From Gnetum montanum (taxonomy: Eukaryota; Streptophyta; Gnetopsida; Gnetales; Gnetaceae), in NCBI GenBank assembly GCA_015680685.1, contig MNCI01005623.1, forward strand, positions 1,093,441 through 1,157,440: DNA of 64,000 nt, in the 5' to 3' direction. This document shows positions 23,541-33,314 of this stretch, piece after piece. How positions within the stretch are numbered: the stretch's first letter is position 1; each line of letters opens with the position of its first letter. Below the pieces are notes generated by a model. The model was not told the DNA's origin, ran no database searches, and saw only the letters and a list, made by a program, of their open reading frames with translations. A program made the translations under genes and the position numbers.

Positions 23541-24900
23541 GCCTCCTTTGTCATCAAGGCACCACCTTAGGCACCCATAACACCCTTTGTGCTTAGGGCC
23601 TTGTAGCACATCATGGTGAAAGTAGCCCAAACACCTTTTTTCATTAGGATGCCAAAGTGTGTGGATCCCTTACCTACCTAGGGTTCGATGGTGGGGACTA
23701 TATCATGACTTGCTTGCGCAAGGAAACATGATGAGTGTCTAGCTGACAAGATGGCTAGGGAATGCAAGGAGGTGGATCCTCCTAAGCCTATCTCCTTATT
23801 AGCAATTTCCATGGCCTCATCATCTTAGGCCACCAACATAGATATGCACATCCAATAGGCAAACACCAAGGCTCAAAGTCCAATGGCATAGCCAAAGAGC
23901 AAATATGCTCCTCGAGAAATTTGTCTCCTACGATGCATGGAAGAGATAGAAACCACCAAAACAATAAATGGTGGGAAATATTTTTTGGATGCATTAGCAC
24001 AGGTCAAACAGGCTTGGAAATAGAAAAATACAACTTTGAGCTTGTACAACTTAATTATTACTTTCCCTACTCATTGCGAAGGCTTGGTTCGCATGCTGGA
24101 ATCTATTCCTGTTAAGAAAGACATACCAGCAAATGAAAATGCTATCTAGGCCATAATGATTTTGCTTGCAATCAAAGAGCCAAGGTCAACACCCTTGACC
24201 TTTCATGATGAAGCAATCAAAGTTGACCCTAAAAAGGGTCAGGTAACGACTACACCTATGTTCATAATGATTCGCATGGGTCAATACAAGATTCATAGGG
24301 TGCATGTAGATGATAGGGCAACAACCAATGTTATCCCATTCTCCATCATCAACAAACTTGGCCTGGTGAATCAAATCAGGTTAACAACAACGACATGTTT
24401 GAAATCCTTTAATGGAGCATGTGTGGTTGTCAAGGGGACAGTCACCATTGATTTCATGGCAAGGGAGAAATTTCTCACTAATTTTGAGTTCAATGGTTGA
24501 AGAGATGCTTGGATTCAGCATAATCTTAGGAAGGTCCTGGTTAGCCTAGCTACAGGCTATCTCTTCATCCATCCACCCAGAGATCCACTTACCTTACGAA
24601 GGTGCTAGGATGGTGATCTTTGGTGATAATGTAGCTCCTCCAACCATCAATAATGTAGACACTGAACAAGGGTTAGAGGTAGAGATCTCTGAGGACACAC
24701 CACCCATTAGCAATGAAAGTTGGTGTTGTTTAGCTAATGTTAAGCAACCAAGCAAGATAAGCAACCTCCATGAGGAAGCTCTATGGGTAGAATTTCCCTT
24801 TTCTGTGGCAGACGATGGCCTAGGGGAGTATCATCTAGTGCCTTCTAACCCTTACGCACCACTTAACTTGCATCAGGTTAGGAAGCATCTATGAGATTAG
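23541..24900 (+). pseudogene. Element C: protease region (decayed)
   Basis: The retropepsin core is at 24156-24500: HRVHVDDRATTNVIPFSIIN, with DDR at the place of the usual catalytic DTG or DSG. The second part, LGFSIILGRSWLA, is at about 24510-24550 in a shifted frame. A trailing acidic segment (24610-24894) ends NPYAPLNLHQVRKHL. B's matching copy has VDDKVATNVIPY and LILDRPWLA, so an ancestral DDG is likely, with the Gly changed separately in each. This ends the gag-protease part; pol restarts only at 27878. Confidence 0.8.
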
Positions 24901-25012
24901 GGCATGTCCCTAATTCGCTTGCCTGTTCAACTTGTTTTTTTGTCCCTTTTTCTATATGGTTACAATTTGTGTTATTGTTTGTATCTTGCAATTTTATCTA
25001 GCTTTCTGTACT

Positions 25013-25215
25013 AAAAAAAAAAAAAATAGGCCCAAAAAAGCCTTAAACTACCATGTAGGTTGGAAAGGCCTTAAATTATTGAATAGCCCACCAAGGCCTA
25101 AAATTGGAAACCAACTTCCTTTCGTTTGATGGCCTGAAATAACCTTAAATTAGTGATGGCTTGAAATGGCTTTAAACTAGCAATGGCCTTGTTGCCATGA
25201 CCTTAAACTGGCATG
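25013..25215 (+). repeat. Element C: TTAAACTAGCA-type repeats after protease
   Basis: A 14-base A run is followed by about six diverged units such as AAGCCTTAAACTACCATG and GACCTTAAACTGGCATGG. The array marks the protease-side border of the antisense cassette. Confidence 0.7.
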
Positions 25216-25679
25216 GGGCCCACAAGGGGCCTAATTACATCAACTAAATCATAAGTTAAAATCATAACAATATCAACTAAATCATAAGTTAAAATGAAAA
25301 AATGAGAAGCAAATAACTATCATATCTTCCATTAAATCATCAATAAAATACATAGTTCAAAATTACATCAATAACATGAAATATTCAAAAAGACACAAAA
25401 TTGCCCAATAGCAAGGCTACATTGTAGGCACTTCAATTTGCATTATGCGATGGGAAGCTAGGGCTTTTCCCCTTTGTCTTCATCCATTACTCCATTGGGT
25501 CCCACACCCTCACCTAGAGCCTATGTCAAACAAAAATGAAATAATAAATCATCCTAGGTGGGTTCTAGAAAAAAGTGTGCACACGTTGGATAAGAAATAC
25601 AATGTTGTATTTGTTGTAGCATTGGAACTTAGGCATTTCCTAGATTCAAGACAAGAGTATAAGGCCTTTTTGGTGCTGA
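25216..25679. other. Element C: remnant intron region of the antisense gene
   Basis: From about 25500 the minus strand resembles intron 1 of B's antisense gene (shared TTCTAGAACCCACCTAG with B near 18599). The remaining exons 2 to 7 are missing, so the cassette is truncated near 25220-25500. Confidence 0.5.
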
Positions 25680-25840
25680 CTCAAGTTCCCCACCCCTTTG
25701 TCTTCAACAGGCTCATTAGACATAAACTTTAGAATGCCTTGGTTCGCCCCAGGCAACAATGTCTCAACTATGATACCTACTACTTTGGCTAACAAGTGTG
25801 ACCACATTATCACATTGAAGTGGCAGAGTAAGAATTCTAT
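25680..25840 (-). pseudogene. Element C: exon 1 remnant of the antisense gene
   Basis: On the minus strand it reads EFLLCHFNVIMWSHLLAKVV, then IIVETLLPGANQGILKFMSN. This aligns without gaps to exon 1 of B's antisense gene (FLLQHFSVMMWSYLVADATS, VIIKTLLPKANQDILRFISN). The readable frame is retained here although later exons are gone. Function unknown. Confidence 0.7.
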
Positions 25841-26500
25841 GAGTTCCTATGCACATGATCAAAACCAAACTTCCTATTGTCCCACACATGCATGAGGTGC
25901 GGGAACAATTGATATAGGATCGCTCATGCAACATAAAATCCCCACTAGTTTGACCACGATGAGAACAGGTTTTAGTAATACCTTACAATGCCACAATAGT
26001 AGTAAGATGAAATTGTTAACATTAGAAAAAACATAAAAAAAGTAATAAAAAAATGCATAAAATAAGATAAAATAAAAGAAAAATAAAAAAATTAATTATG
26101 TGCAACATAATTAACTTTCTACCTAGCCCCATAGGAAAAGAACGTTGGCATCCCCATCTAACATGCCTAGTTTTCAATGGGGCACAATACTAACAATTAC
26201 ATTTTTTTTTCAAGCATTACAATCTTAAAGAAAATACCAAAAAATTTTGTATCAGTCACGCTCCCCATAGAGTGTGACGTTTTCAAATTCAAAATTTTTC
26301 TCCTCACAGAGCGTAACATTTGGCAAAATTTTTTCAAATTTTTCTAAGTGTTGGTTATGCTACTTGTAAAGTGTAACAACTACAAAGCTTAAAAAATTTC
26401 TTAAGTGTTGAGTGTAGCAATTTCAAAATTTTTTCTAACTTCTTGTCACGCTCTTAGGAACACCCTAGCATGATGAACCTAACCATGGGCCACCTTGGCT
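25841..26500. other. Element C: upstream region of antisense remnant, A-rich
   Basis: No gene. An A-rich tract spans 26030-26100. From 26250 words like CCCATAGAGTGTGACG and AAAATTTTTCTAAGTG resemble the element's LTR U3, as in B's 17640-17880. Confidence 0.5.
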
Positions 26501-26504
26501 AAGT

Positions 26505-26960
26505 CTTGTCCCACGCTGTGGTATAGGATGCCCAAAAACCCTTGTTTCATGCCATGGTGTGGGATGCCTAGGAAACCTCTATTTTGTGCTATTGTGTAGG
26601 ATGCTAAAACCTTTGTTCCACACTATGGTGTGGGATGCTAAAACCCTTGTCCTGCACCATGGCGTAGGATGCCCAAGAAACCCTTGTTCCACATTGTGGC
26701 ATGGAACACCAATGAAACCCCGTTCCGTGTCATGGCGTAGGATGCCCAAGAAACCCTTGTTCCACATTGTGGCATGGAACACCAATGAAACCCCGTTCTA
26801 TGTCATGGCGTAGGACATGTAGAAAAACCTTGTTCTACGTTGCAGCATAAAATTCTCAAACCCTTGTAACATGATACACTCATGGTACACACTGCTAAAA
26901 GCCCTATTCCATGCTACACTTGCAAGACACTGCAAAAACCCTTCTCCTGCGTCGTGGTGT
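26505..26960. repeat. Tandem array of about 36-bp units with a 73-bp duplication
   Basis: Units share ATGGTGTGGGATGC and AAACCCTTGTTCCAC. Three copies of CATGGCGTAGGA start at 26658, 26731 and 26804, exactly 73 bp apart, and the first two 73-bp units are almost identical. Older units on both sides are more diverged. The overlapping frames read from it on both strands are repeat artefacts. Confidence 0.85.
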
Positions 26961-27435
26961 AGGATGCTCAAAACCCTCAACAGAAAAAATAGAAAAAGGG
27001 AAAAAACAAAAGAAAAAATGTATTGTGTATGCTTTATTCCTTGGCCACAACTAAAAGTGGCCATGGAAGTTCCTACCGACAGTAGGCCGCCCTCAAATCC
27101 CAAAATCCAAAACCCAAAAAACTAAGATGCGTAGGAAAGCAAGGAAAGAACAAAATCACTAGCGTTATGGCTTACTTGGCCAACAATGTCTCTTGGTGGT
27201 TCTCAATGCGCACCCTAGGAAGGTGCCGTAGGCTACACTCACCTTCATCAACATTGGTGAGGCTAGGGTGTTTACGTTTGCTTTGGCACACCATCTTTGG
27301 TTGCTATGCTCTAGCTTTCTCTTTGTCACGCTCTAACTTCCCTCTGTTGCTACTACACTCTACCTTGACCATGCTACATTTGGATGACTATTTGCTTTAA
27401 CATTGAAAATGATATGTTTACCATGGTATAGCCTC

Positions 27436-27443
27436 TATTTATA
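27436..27443 (-). promoter_or_regulatory. TATA-like box for the antisense remnant of C
   Basis: Minus-strand TATAAATA in GGGTATAAATAGAGGC, at a position comparable to B's 16394. It would direct transcription toward exon 1 at 25840. Confidence 0.45.
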
Positions 27444-27664
27444 CCCATAGGGTTAAATGACACATCACCCTACCAAGATGTTCCATGTCTGGTGCATAAT
27501 GCAGGATGTTTCATGTTCCATGTGTAATGTGGGATGAGTGTAGCACCTAGAGTTAGGAAAATTTTGCAACTTTTCTAGCATCCTACACTTAAAATATTTT
27601 TTTCATTGTCCAATAAACATTCAACTCGATTCCATGTTTCAAGCCTTTTAAGCTTTGCTTAAAC

Positions 27665-27735
27665 TTATATCCCATGCATAGTCTATGGTCCACTATGACT
27701 TTAAATTGAAAATTTTATGATCAATTGAGGCCACA
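27665..27735 (+). repeat. Element C: TTAAACTAGCA-type repeats before pol
   Basis: One or two strongly diverged units (GGTCCACTATGACTTTAAATTG). Assigned mainly by position and by likeness to A 3045-3150 and B 16085-16170. Confidence 0.4.
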
Positions 27736-27851
27736 AAAAATCACTTTACATACTGCATAGTTGGTTAAGTTTTCATAACATTATCTTCCTTATTCTATGT
27801 ATTTTTCTTTATTAAGATAGGTGCCACTTGAAATTTTTCTAGTTGTTTTAT

Positions 27852-27853
27852 AG
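27852..27853 (+). promoter_or_regulatory. Candidate 3' splice acceptor before C pol
   Basis: TTTTTCTAGTTGTTTTATAG then GATCTC, 24 bases before the pol ATG at 27878. Conserved in B. Supports an Ogre-like intron between protease and RT, but is not proof. Confidence 0.5.
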
Positions 27854-27877
27854 GATCTCTTGAACAAGATTGCAAAA

Positions 27878-29470
27878 ATGAATGCATATGAGAGTCTTCA
27901 TTTGCCCTTAGTTTTGACTGGACCTTATGGTGGATCCACGAGATGTGTAAACACTAAACTCCTAGAATTTGAGCCATTCACTTATGACACAAATGTAGCA
28001 CCCCTAGAGACATTGCTAGACTAGCTGGAACATCTAGTTAGAGCTTTAGACTTAGAAGTAGGTGACGTCACTAAGGATTCCCTCATAGAAGTCCTTGTAA
28101 TAACATGTAAAGGTGAGGTGAAAACATTAAAACTTAGTTTCTTTTTAGAGCCTCAAATCCAACAAAGCATCTCTAAAGTTCTTAGTGATAATTTCAAGGC
28201 ATTTGCATGGTCCTATGAAGACATGCTAGGCTTAGATCCTCATATAATATAGCATAACATTATTCTAGATCCTCATGTTAAGCCAATTAAACAAAAAGCT
28301 TGTAAAGTCAAGCCTGAGGTCACATTGGCTGTCCATGATGAGATCACTAAACTTTACAAAGCTGGTTTCATCTGAGCAGTTGACTATGTTGACTAGGTCT
28401 TAAACATTGTAGTTGTCCTTAAGAAAAATGGAAGTATATGCATTTGCATAAACTTTTGGGACCTAAACAAAGCAACCATTAAAGATGATTTCCCATTTCC
28501 TAGTATTGACCAACTCATTGATACTACGACTGGTTATGCCTTGTTGTCGTTTATGGACAGGTTTTTAGGGTACAACCAAATTCGAATAAACCCAAAGCAC
28601 CAACTTAGCACTACTTTTATGACCTCCTGGGGTACATTTTGTTATACAATGATGCCCTTTGGACTAAAGAATGTAGGAGCAACATATCAACATGCAATGA
28701 CATACATCTTCAGTGATTATCTATTAAACTTGCTCAATGAATACATTGATGACATAGTAGTTAAGTCCAAAGTAGCTCATGACCATGCAGATGACTTGGA
28801 CTATGTCCTCAAACGTTGCCTTAGACATGACCTTAGGATTAATCCCAAAAAGTTTGTCTTTGGCATCAAAACTAGTCGCATGTTAGGCTTTGTGTGTGAA
28901 AAAAGGTATATGCATAGACCTTAATAAGGTTAAGGCTATCACCAACTTAGCACCACTAGCAAACCTTCAGGAGTTACGTGGGTTACAAGGAAGATTACAA
29001 TTCATACGTAGGTTTATTGCAAGGTTGACTGACAAGTTGCAACCAATGCAACACTTGCTTAAAAAGGGGATCCACTTTGAGTGGACAACTCAATGCCAAG
29101 AGGCATTTGACAACCTAAAAAAGGAGCTGGCTCAACTTCCAATAGTCTACCCTTCGTAAGAAGATAAGACTTTCTACATTTACCTTGCAACCTTAGACAC
29201 ATCCATTCCTTCTCTACTTTGCCAAAAGTAAGTCAATGGCTCGGAGGTCCCTATTTACTACTTAAGCCATGCATTAGTAGCCCATGAGGTGAAATACAAT
29301 GATGTGGAGAAGAACTATCTCACCTTAGTCTTTACACTCAAAAAGTGGAGATACTACCTTTTCTGTAGTTAAGTTAATGTCATTTGTAAAAGAAATGTAC
29401 TTCGGGCCATTACAATGAACATATACAAAAGTAGTTGAATAGCATGATGGAAGGTAATAATCACAGAGTT
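27878..29470 (+). pseudogene. Element C: reverse transcriptase and first RNase H (decayed)
   Basis: The frame opens at ATG 27878 with MNAYESLHLPLVLTGPYGG. RT fingers KKNGSICICINFWDLNKATI, palm SFMDRFLGYNQIRINPKHQL, then GLKNVGATYQ. The catalytic YIDD is at 28742-28753 (LNEYIDDIVVKSKVAHDHAD). A frameshift falls near 28895, after RMLGFV; the thumb resumes at 28890-29159 (KAITNLAPLANLQELRGLQG). First RNase H traces (DTSIPSLLC, YYLSHALVAHEVKYNDVEKN) run to about 29400. This is the best preserved RT of the three Tat-like elements but carries several stops. Confidence 0.92.
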
Positions 29471-29579
29471 TGACCTACACTATATAGTGCATGCATCCAT
29501 AAAAGGTGAAACAATAGTTGCAAAATTCACGGCTTCAGCTGTAAATGATCAAGCAACAATAGATCTGGAATTTCTGGAT

Positions 29580-30139
29580 GAGCATGTTAATAGTATAAGT
29601 TAAGTACTTACAAACTTTGAGCTCATTTTACACTTTGATGGTGCTTCAACCACACAAGATGGAGTGCTACTGCCATTATCACATTCCCCTCTAGGGAGAT
29701 CCAACCCTTCGCATGTCACTTCACATTTCCTTGTACAAACAATGTGGCGAAGTACGAAGGTCTTCTTAGAGGTGTCTTAGCAGTCCAAGAGTTAGGAATT
29801 GAAGACATAGTAGTTTGAGGTGATTCGTAGCTAGTCATCAACCAAGTCATAGAGTTTTACACTTGTAAGGCACAACATTTGCAGCCTTACTGTGATTTGG
29901 CAAAACACTTGCTCAAACAAGTTGTAACTGTAGATGTTCAACATATCCCTCACAATGAAAATGCTATAGTTGATGCATTAGCTACTTTAGCCTTAAGCAT
30001 AGCGCCAAACATGTTTTCCACTTTGCCTGCTTTAATAGTGGATTGCACTGAACCTATAACTCACAAAAAAAGCATTACATCCATAAGCACAACTCATGCC
30101 CAAGAGTGGTATGAGGATATTAAAGCATACCTCCAATAG
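29580..30139 (+). pseudogene. Element C: second (Tat-type) RNase H domain
   Basis: LHFDGAST opens the domain near 29630. After a frame change, FPCTNNVAKYEGLLRGVLAV and GDS-like sequence follow (the Asp codon region reads GDS with a stop after it). At 29879-30139 QPYCDLAKHLLKQVVTVDVQ leads to HIPHNENAIVDALATLALSI, which keeps the final catalytic Asp. It ends in EWYEDIKAYLQ, the linker to integrase. Confidence 0.82.
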
Positions 30140-30189
30140 GGAGAGCCCCCATAAAATTTAGCCTCTGCCTAAAAGGACATGGTATGAAA

Positions 30190-31347
30190 AGGATCACGAC
30201 TGTACGTCCTTGTAGGTGATAGCACTTTATGTCACATATCCTATGATGGAATACTGTTAACTTGCGTTAGTAGTAGTAAAATGCAAAAGAACATTGACCA
30301 AGTCCATGAAGGACTATGTGGGGGTCATATAGCTTATAGGGAAATGGTGGCAAAAATTAGACGTTTAGGCTATTATTGGCCTTACATGGAGTGTGATTAT
30401 GTTTTCAAGGTTAGGACATGTGACATGTATTAACGACATGGTAACCTAATGCATGTGCCACCCACTGAACTACATACCATGTAGATCATGTGGCCATTCC
30501 AACACTGGGGGTTGGATATCATTGGGCCTATAATGCCTAAGTCTTTCGTAGGACATAGCTTTATCATTACTGCAACTGAATATTTTACCAAGTGGGTTGA
30601 AGCCATTCCTCTTAGGAAGACAACATCACAACAAGTTTGCAAATTCATTCTTGATAACATAGTGACCTGATTTGGTCTTCTCATGACTATAGTCACAGAT
30701 AACAAGGCATAATTTAGTAGTGCAGAAACAAAAGCCTTCTACGAAAACTTTGGCATCAAACATTCCTTATCATCACCATACTACCCACAAGAGAATGGTC
30801 AAGAGAAGGCTACAAACAAGGTCATCATCAGCCTTCTGAAAAGGATGCTTAATAATAACAAGTGATGATGGCATGAACAACTAGTCTATGCGCTATGGGC
30901 CTACTACACAACATGCAGAACATTGATAGGTAAGATGCTATATAGTATTGTGTATGGATTTGAAGCAATGTTGCCTCTTGAATTGTAGGTCCCATTTCTC
31001 TACATGATCCTTTCAAGCTTTAGTGATGAGGTTCAAAACAATGAGTTGAGGATCATTGACCTTGACTTTGTAGAGGAGGAGTGCATGCAAACACTTGATT
31101 GCATCAAGTGGTATCAAGAAAACCAATGGCAAAGCACCATCATAATCAACATCAATGCCTAATCAAGAAGGGGGACCTAGTCCTCAAGGTCATTTTTGAG
31201 CTTGTGGACAAGTTCTTAGCCAACTAGAAAGGGCCTTTCTTGGTCATAAAGTTGTATGACAATGGAGCCTTCAAGCTCACTGATCTAGATGGCAATGAGT
31301 TTGCCAATCCTATCAACCACTCATACCTAAAGTTGTACTACACTTGA
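30190..31347 (+). pseudogene. Element C: integrase (decayed)
   Basis: Zinc-binding part near 30300-30430 (HEGLCGGHI, RRLGYYWPYMECD, RTCDMY). The core has WPFQHWGLDIIGPIMPKSFV at 30488 and EYFTKWVEAIPLRKTTSQQ, then a frame lost at DN..ITRF. PYYPQENGQEKATNKVIISL lies near 30779 and keeps the Glu region. The C-terminal part ends with DGNEFANPINHSYLKLYYT near 31347. Integrase would insert the DNA copy into the host genome. Several stops. Confidence 0.88.
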
Positions 31348-31384
31348 TATGTAGTATCATTCCAACAACAGAAGCAAGGTAAGT

Positions 31385-31715
31385 GCACATCTGCTATGAT
31401 GTTAAACTAGCATAGACATTTGCTACAATGTTAAACTAGCATAGCATGTCCTTAGGCTATGACACTAAACTAGCATCCACAACATGGTCTACTACGACCT
31501 TAAATTGGCCATCCACCATTCGCTACATTATTAAGCTAGCACAACACATCCTTGGGCTATGACACTAAATTGCCAGCCACAACATGGTCTGCTATGACCT
31601 TAAACTAGCACATCATGGTCCGCCCAGACCTTAAACTGGGATCATAGTCTACTAAGACCTTAAAATAGCATAACATGTCATCAACCAAGACCTAAAATTG
31701 GGTTTGCAGTTTAGT
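31385..31715 (+). repeat. Element C: TTAAACTAGCA-type repeats after integrase
   Basis: Around eight units with GATGTTAAACTAGCATAG or GACCTTAAACTAGCACAT. Two larger halves (31395-31500, 31520-31620) also resemble each other (CTTGGGCTATGACACTAAA). Same family as the arrays in A and B. Confidence 0.75.
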
Positions 31716-33300
31716 ATCCATAGTTCAACACACATAACTTTGTGGATAAGCAAGCAAGAATACTTTCAATCTTCCATCATCTGCCCACACCTCCTGATCA
31801 GGATGGGGTGGGGTGTTTCAATTCTAGAATGAAGTTCACATTGTCAAGGAAAAATCCTCTGGGAAATTTGTAGCATCACTATCCATGGCTTCTTGTTGAT
31901 CTTTTAGAGATGCATTTTGGCATCTTGCTAACCTTTTGGAGCTACCACCACCATTGCCAATGATTCTGGTCAGAGCTCTCATTGTCAACATCGCTCGTTG
32001 GAGTACCAGTAGTACTGTGGCCCAACCACAACATTGCCATCCTCTAGCCCTCACCATTACCTGAGTTTGGAATTAGCATTCAGTAGCATTGCTCCTTGCC
32101 CTATGGATGAGTTTGTCAACTCCTACCTTTGGTGAGAACTCCTGAGCACTTCCATCACCATTGCCTCTAGCCACTTGGGTGCTCACTTTTGGTGTCGTTG
32201 CTAGAGCTTTCATAGCCTGCCACTGCTGACACCTACATTGGTCTTCCTACTTTAGACATTGCATGTACCTACAACTGACATAGAACTCATAGCCCTTGCA
32301 ATGCCCTTGGCAAATAAGACTTTTCCCTCATCTCATGTGGTGGTTGTTTTTCTTGTTTTCTCTATGTTGCATTTGCAGGATGAAGCCTTGGTGGCATCAC
32401 TCAAGAGTGTGCTTCATCATGGTGGCAAGGTACCACATTGCTCCAATGTATCCACTTTGGCTCACCTAGCTACTTAAGAGTGTACACCTCTACTACCTAC
32501 CTTGCCAACTAACCTCTACCTCTTGATCTCACAATCTCCCACATCCCTTGCAAGCTTCCTCAACACACGTGGAACCTTTCTTGTAGTTAACCACTGAACC
32601 CATGATGGGTGTAATGCAAATAATTCCATGGGGAGCCTTTGTGGGCTAGTTAAAGCCCCAAATAGATGTAACACAACTCATCCCAGGGATGAAACACCTT
32701 GTCCTATAGATGCGATGCATGCCTTTAGCAAATGTTGGCACGTAGTTCGCTTGGCAACATAAAAGGAAATAAAAGTAAAAAAGAAAAGATAAAAAACAAA
32801 AAAAGAGGGGAAAGGAAAAGATAAAAAATAAAAACAAAAAAATAAAGAGGAAAGAAGAAAAAAATAATAAGAAAAAGAAAATAACAAAAAAAAGAGAAAA
32901 TAAAATGAGACAAGCCAAGTGCCTACATCAAATGGCATAGTTGCCATCTTGCCACTGGTCCAACCTTGGATTGACCATTTCACAAGAACTCCAACGAGGG
33001 GTCAAAATCCAATGGATAGGCCATCTTTGCATGTTGACTCCCTCACAAGCACTCTGATGAGGGATCATTCTTTGGCAACAAGCTAACATAAGGTTGCATC
33101 CTAATAGTAAACATCCTCTCCATCCATTGTTCATTGACCCATCTCCCTAAACTATTTCCTACCATACTTCATTTCCTTGGCACTCTCAAGCATAGTGAAG
33201 TGTCATCCAAGTGAACATTGATGAATGGTGTTAATGTCATGTTCATCCTGGTGTTTCATATTCTTTGTCGATGTCTCTCAGGTCAATCCTCCAGACATTA
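31716..33300. other. Element C: 3' non-coding region with purine-rich tract
   Basis: No gene. At 32760-32915 an almost pure A/G tract of about 155 bp occurs, a homopurine stretch of AAAAG and GAAAA words. The last 130 bases before the LTR match B's 10558-10700 (TTCTTTGTCGATGTCTC). Confidence 0.65.
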
Positions 33301-33314
33301 ACAAAGAGGGGCTA
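33301..33314 (+). promoter_or_regulatory. Element C polypurine tract
   Basis: ACAAAGAGGGGCTAA immediately before the LTR start; primer site for plus-strand synthesis. Confidence 0.85.

Noticed and set aside
26559-27125. Frames of 68 to 101 codons on both strands
   Set aside because: They run through the about 36-bp tandem array and its flank; repeat structure explains them.
32646-32983. Phe/Leu-rich minus-strand frames resembling membrane proteins
   Set aside because: They are the complement of a purine-rich low-complexity tract, which always reads as Phe, Leu and Ser.
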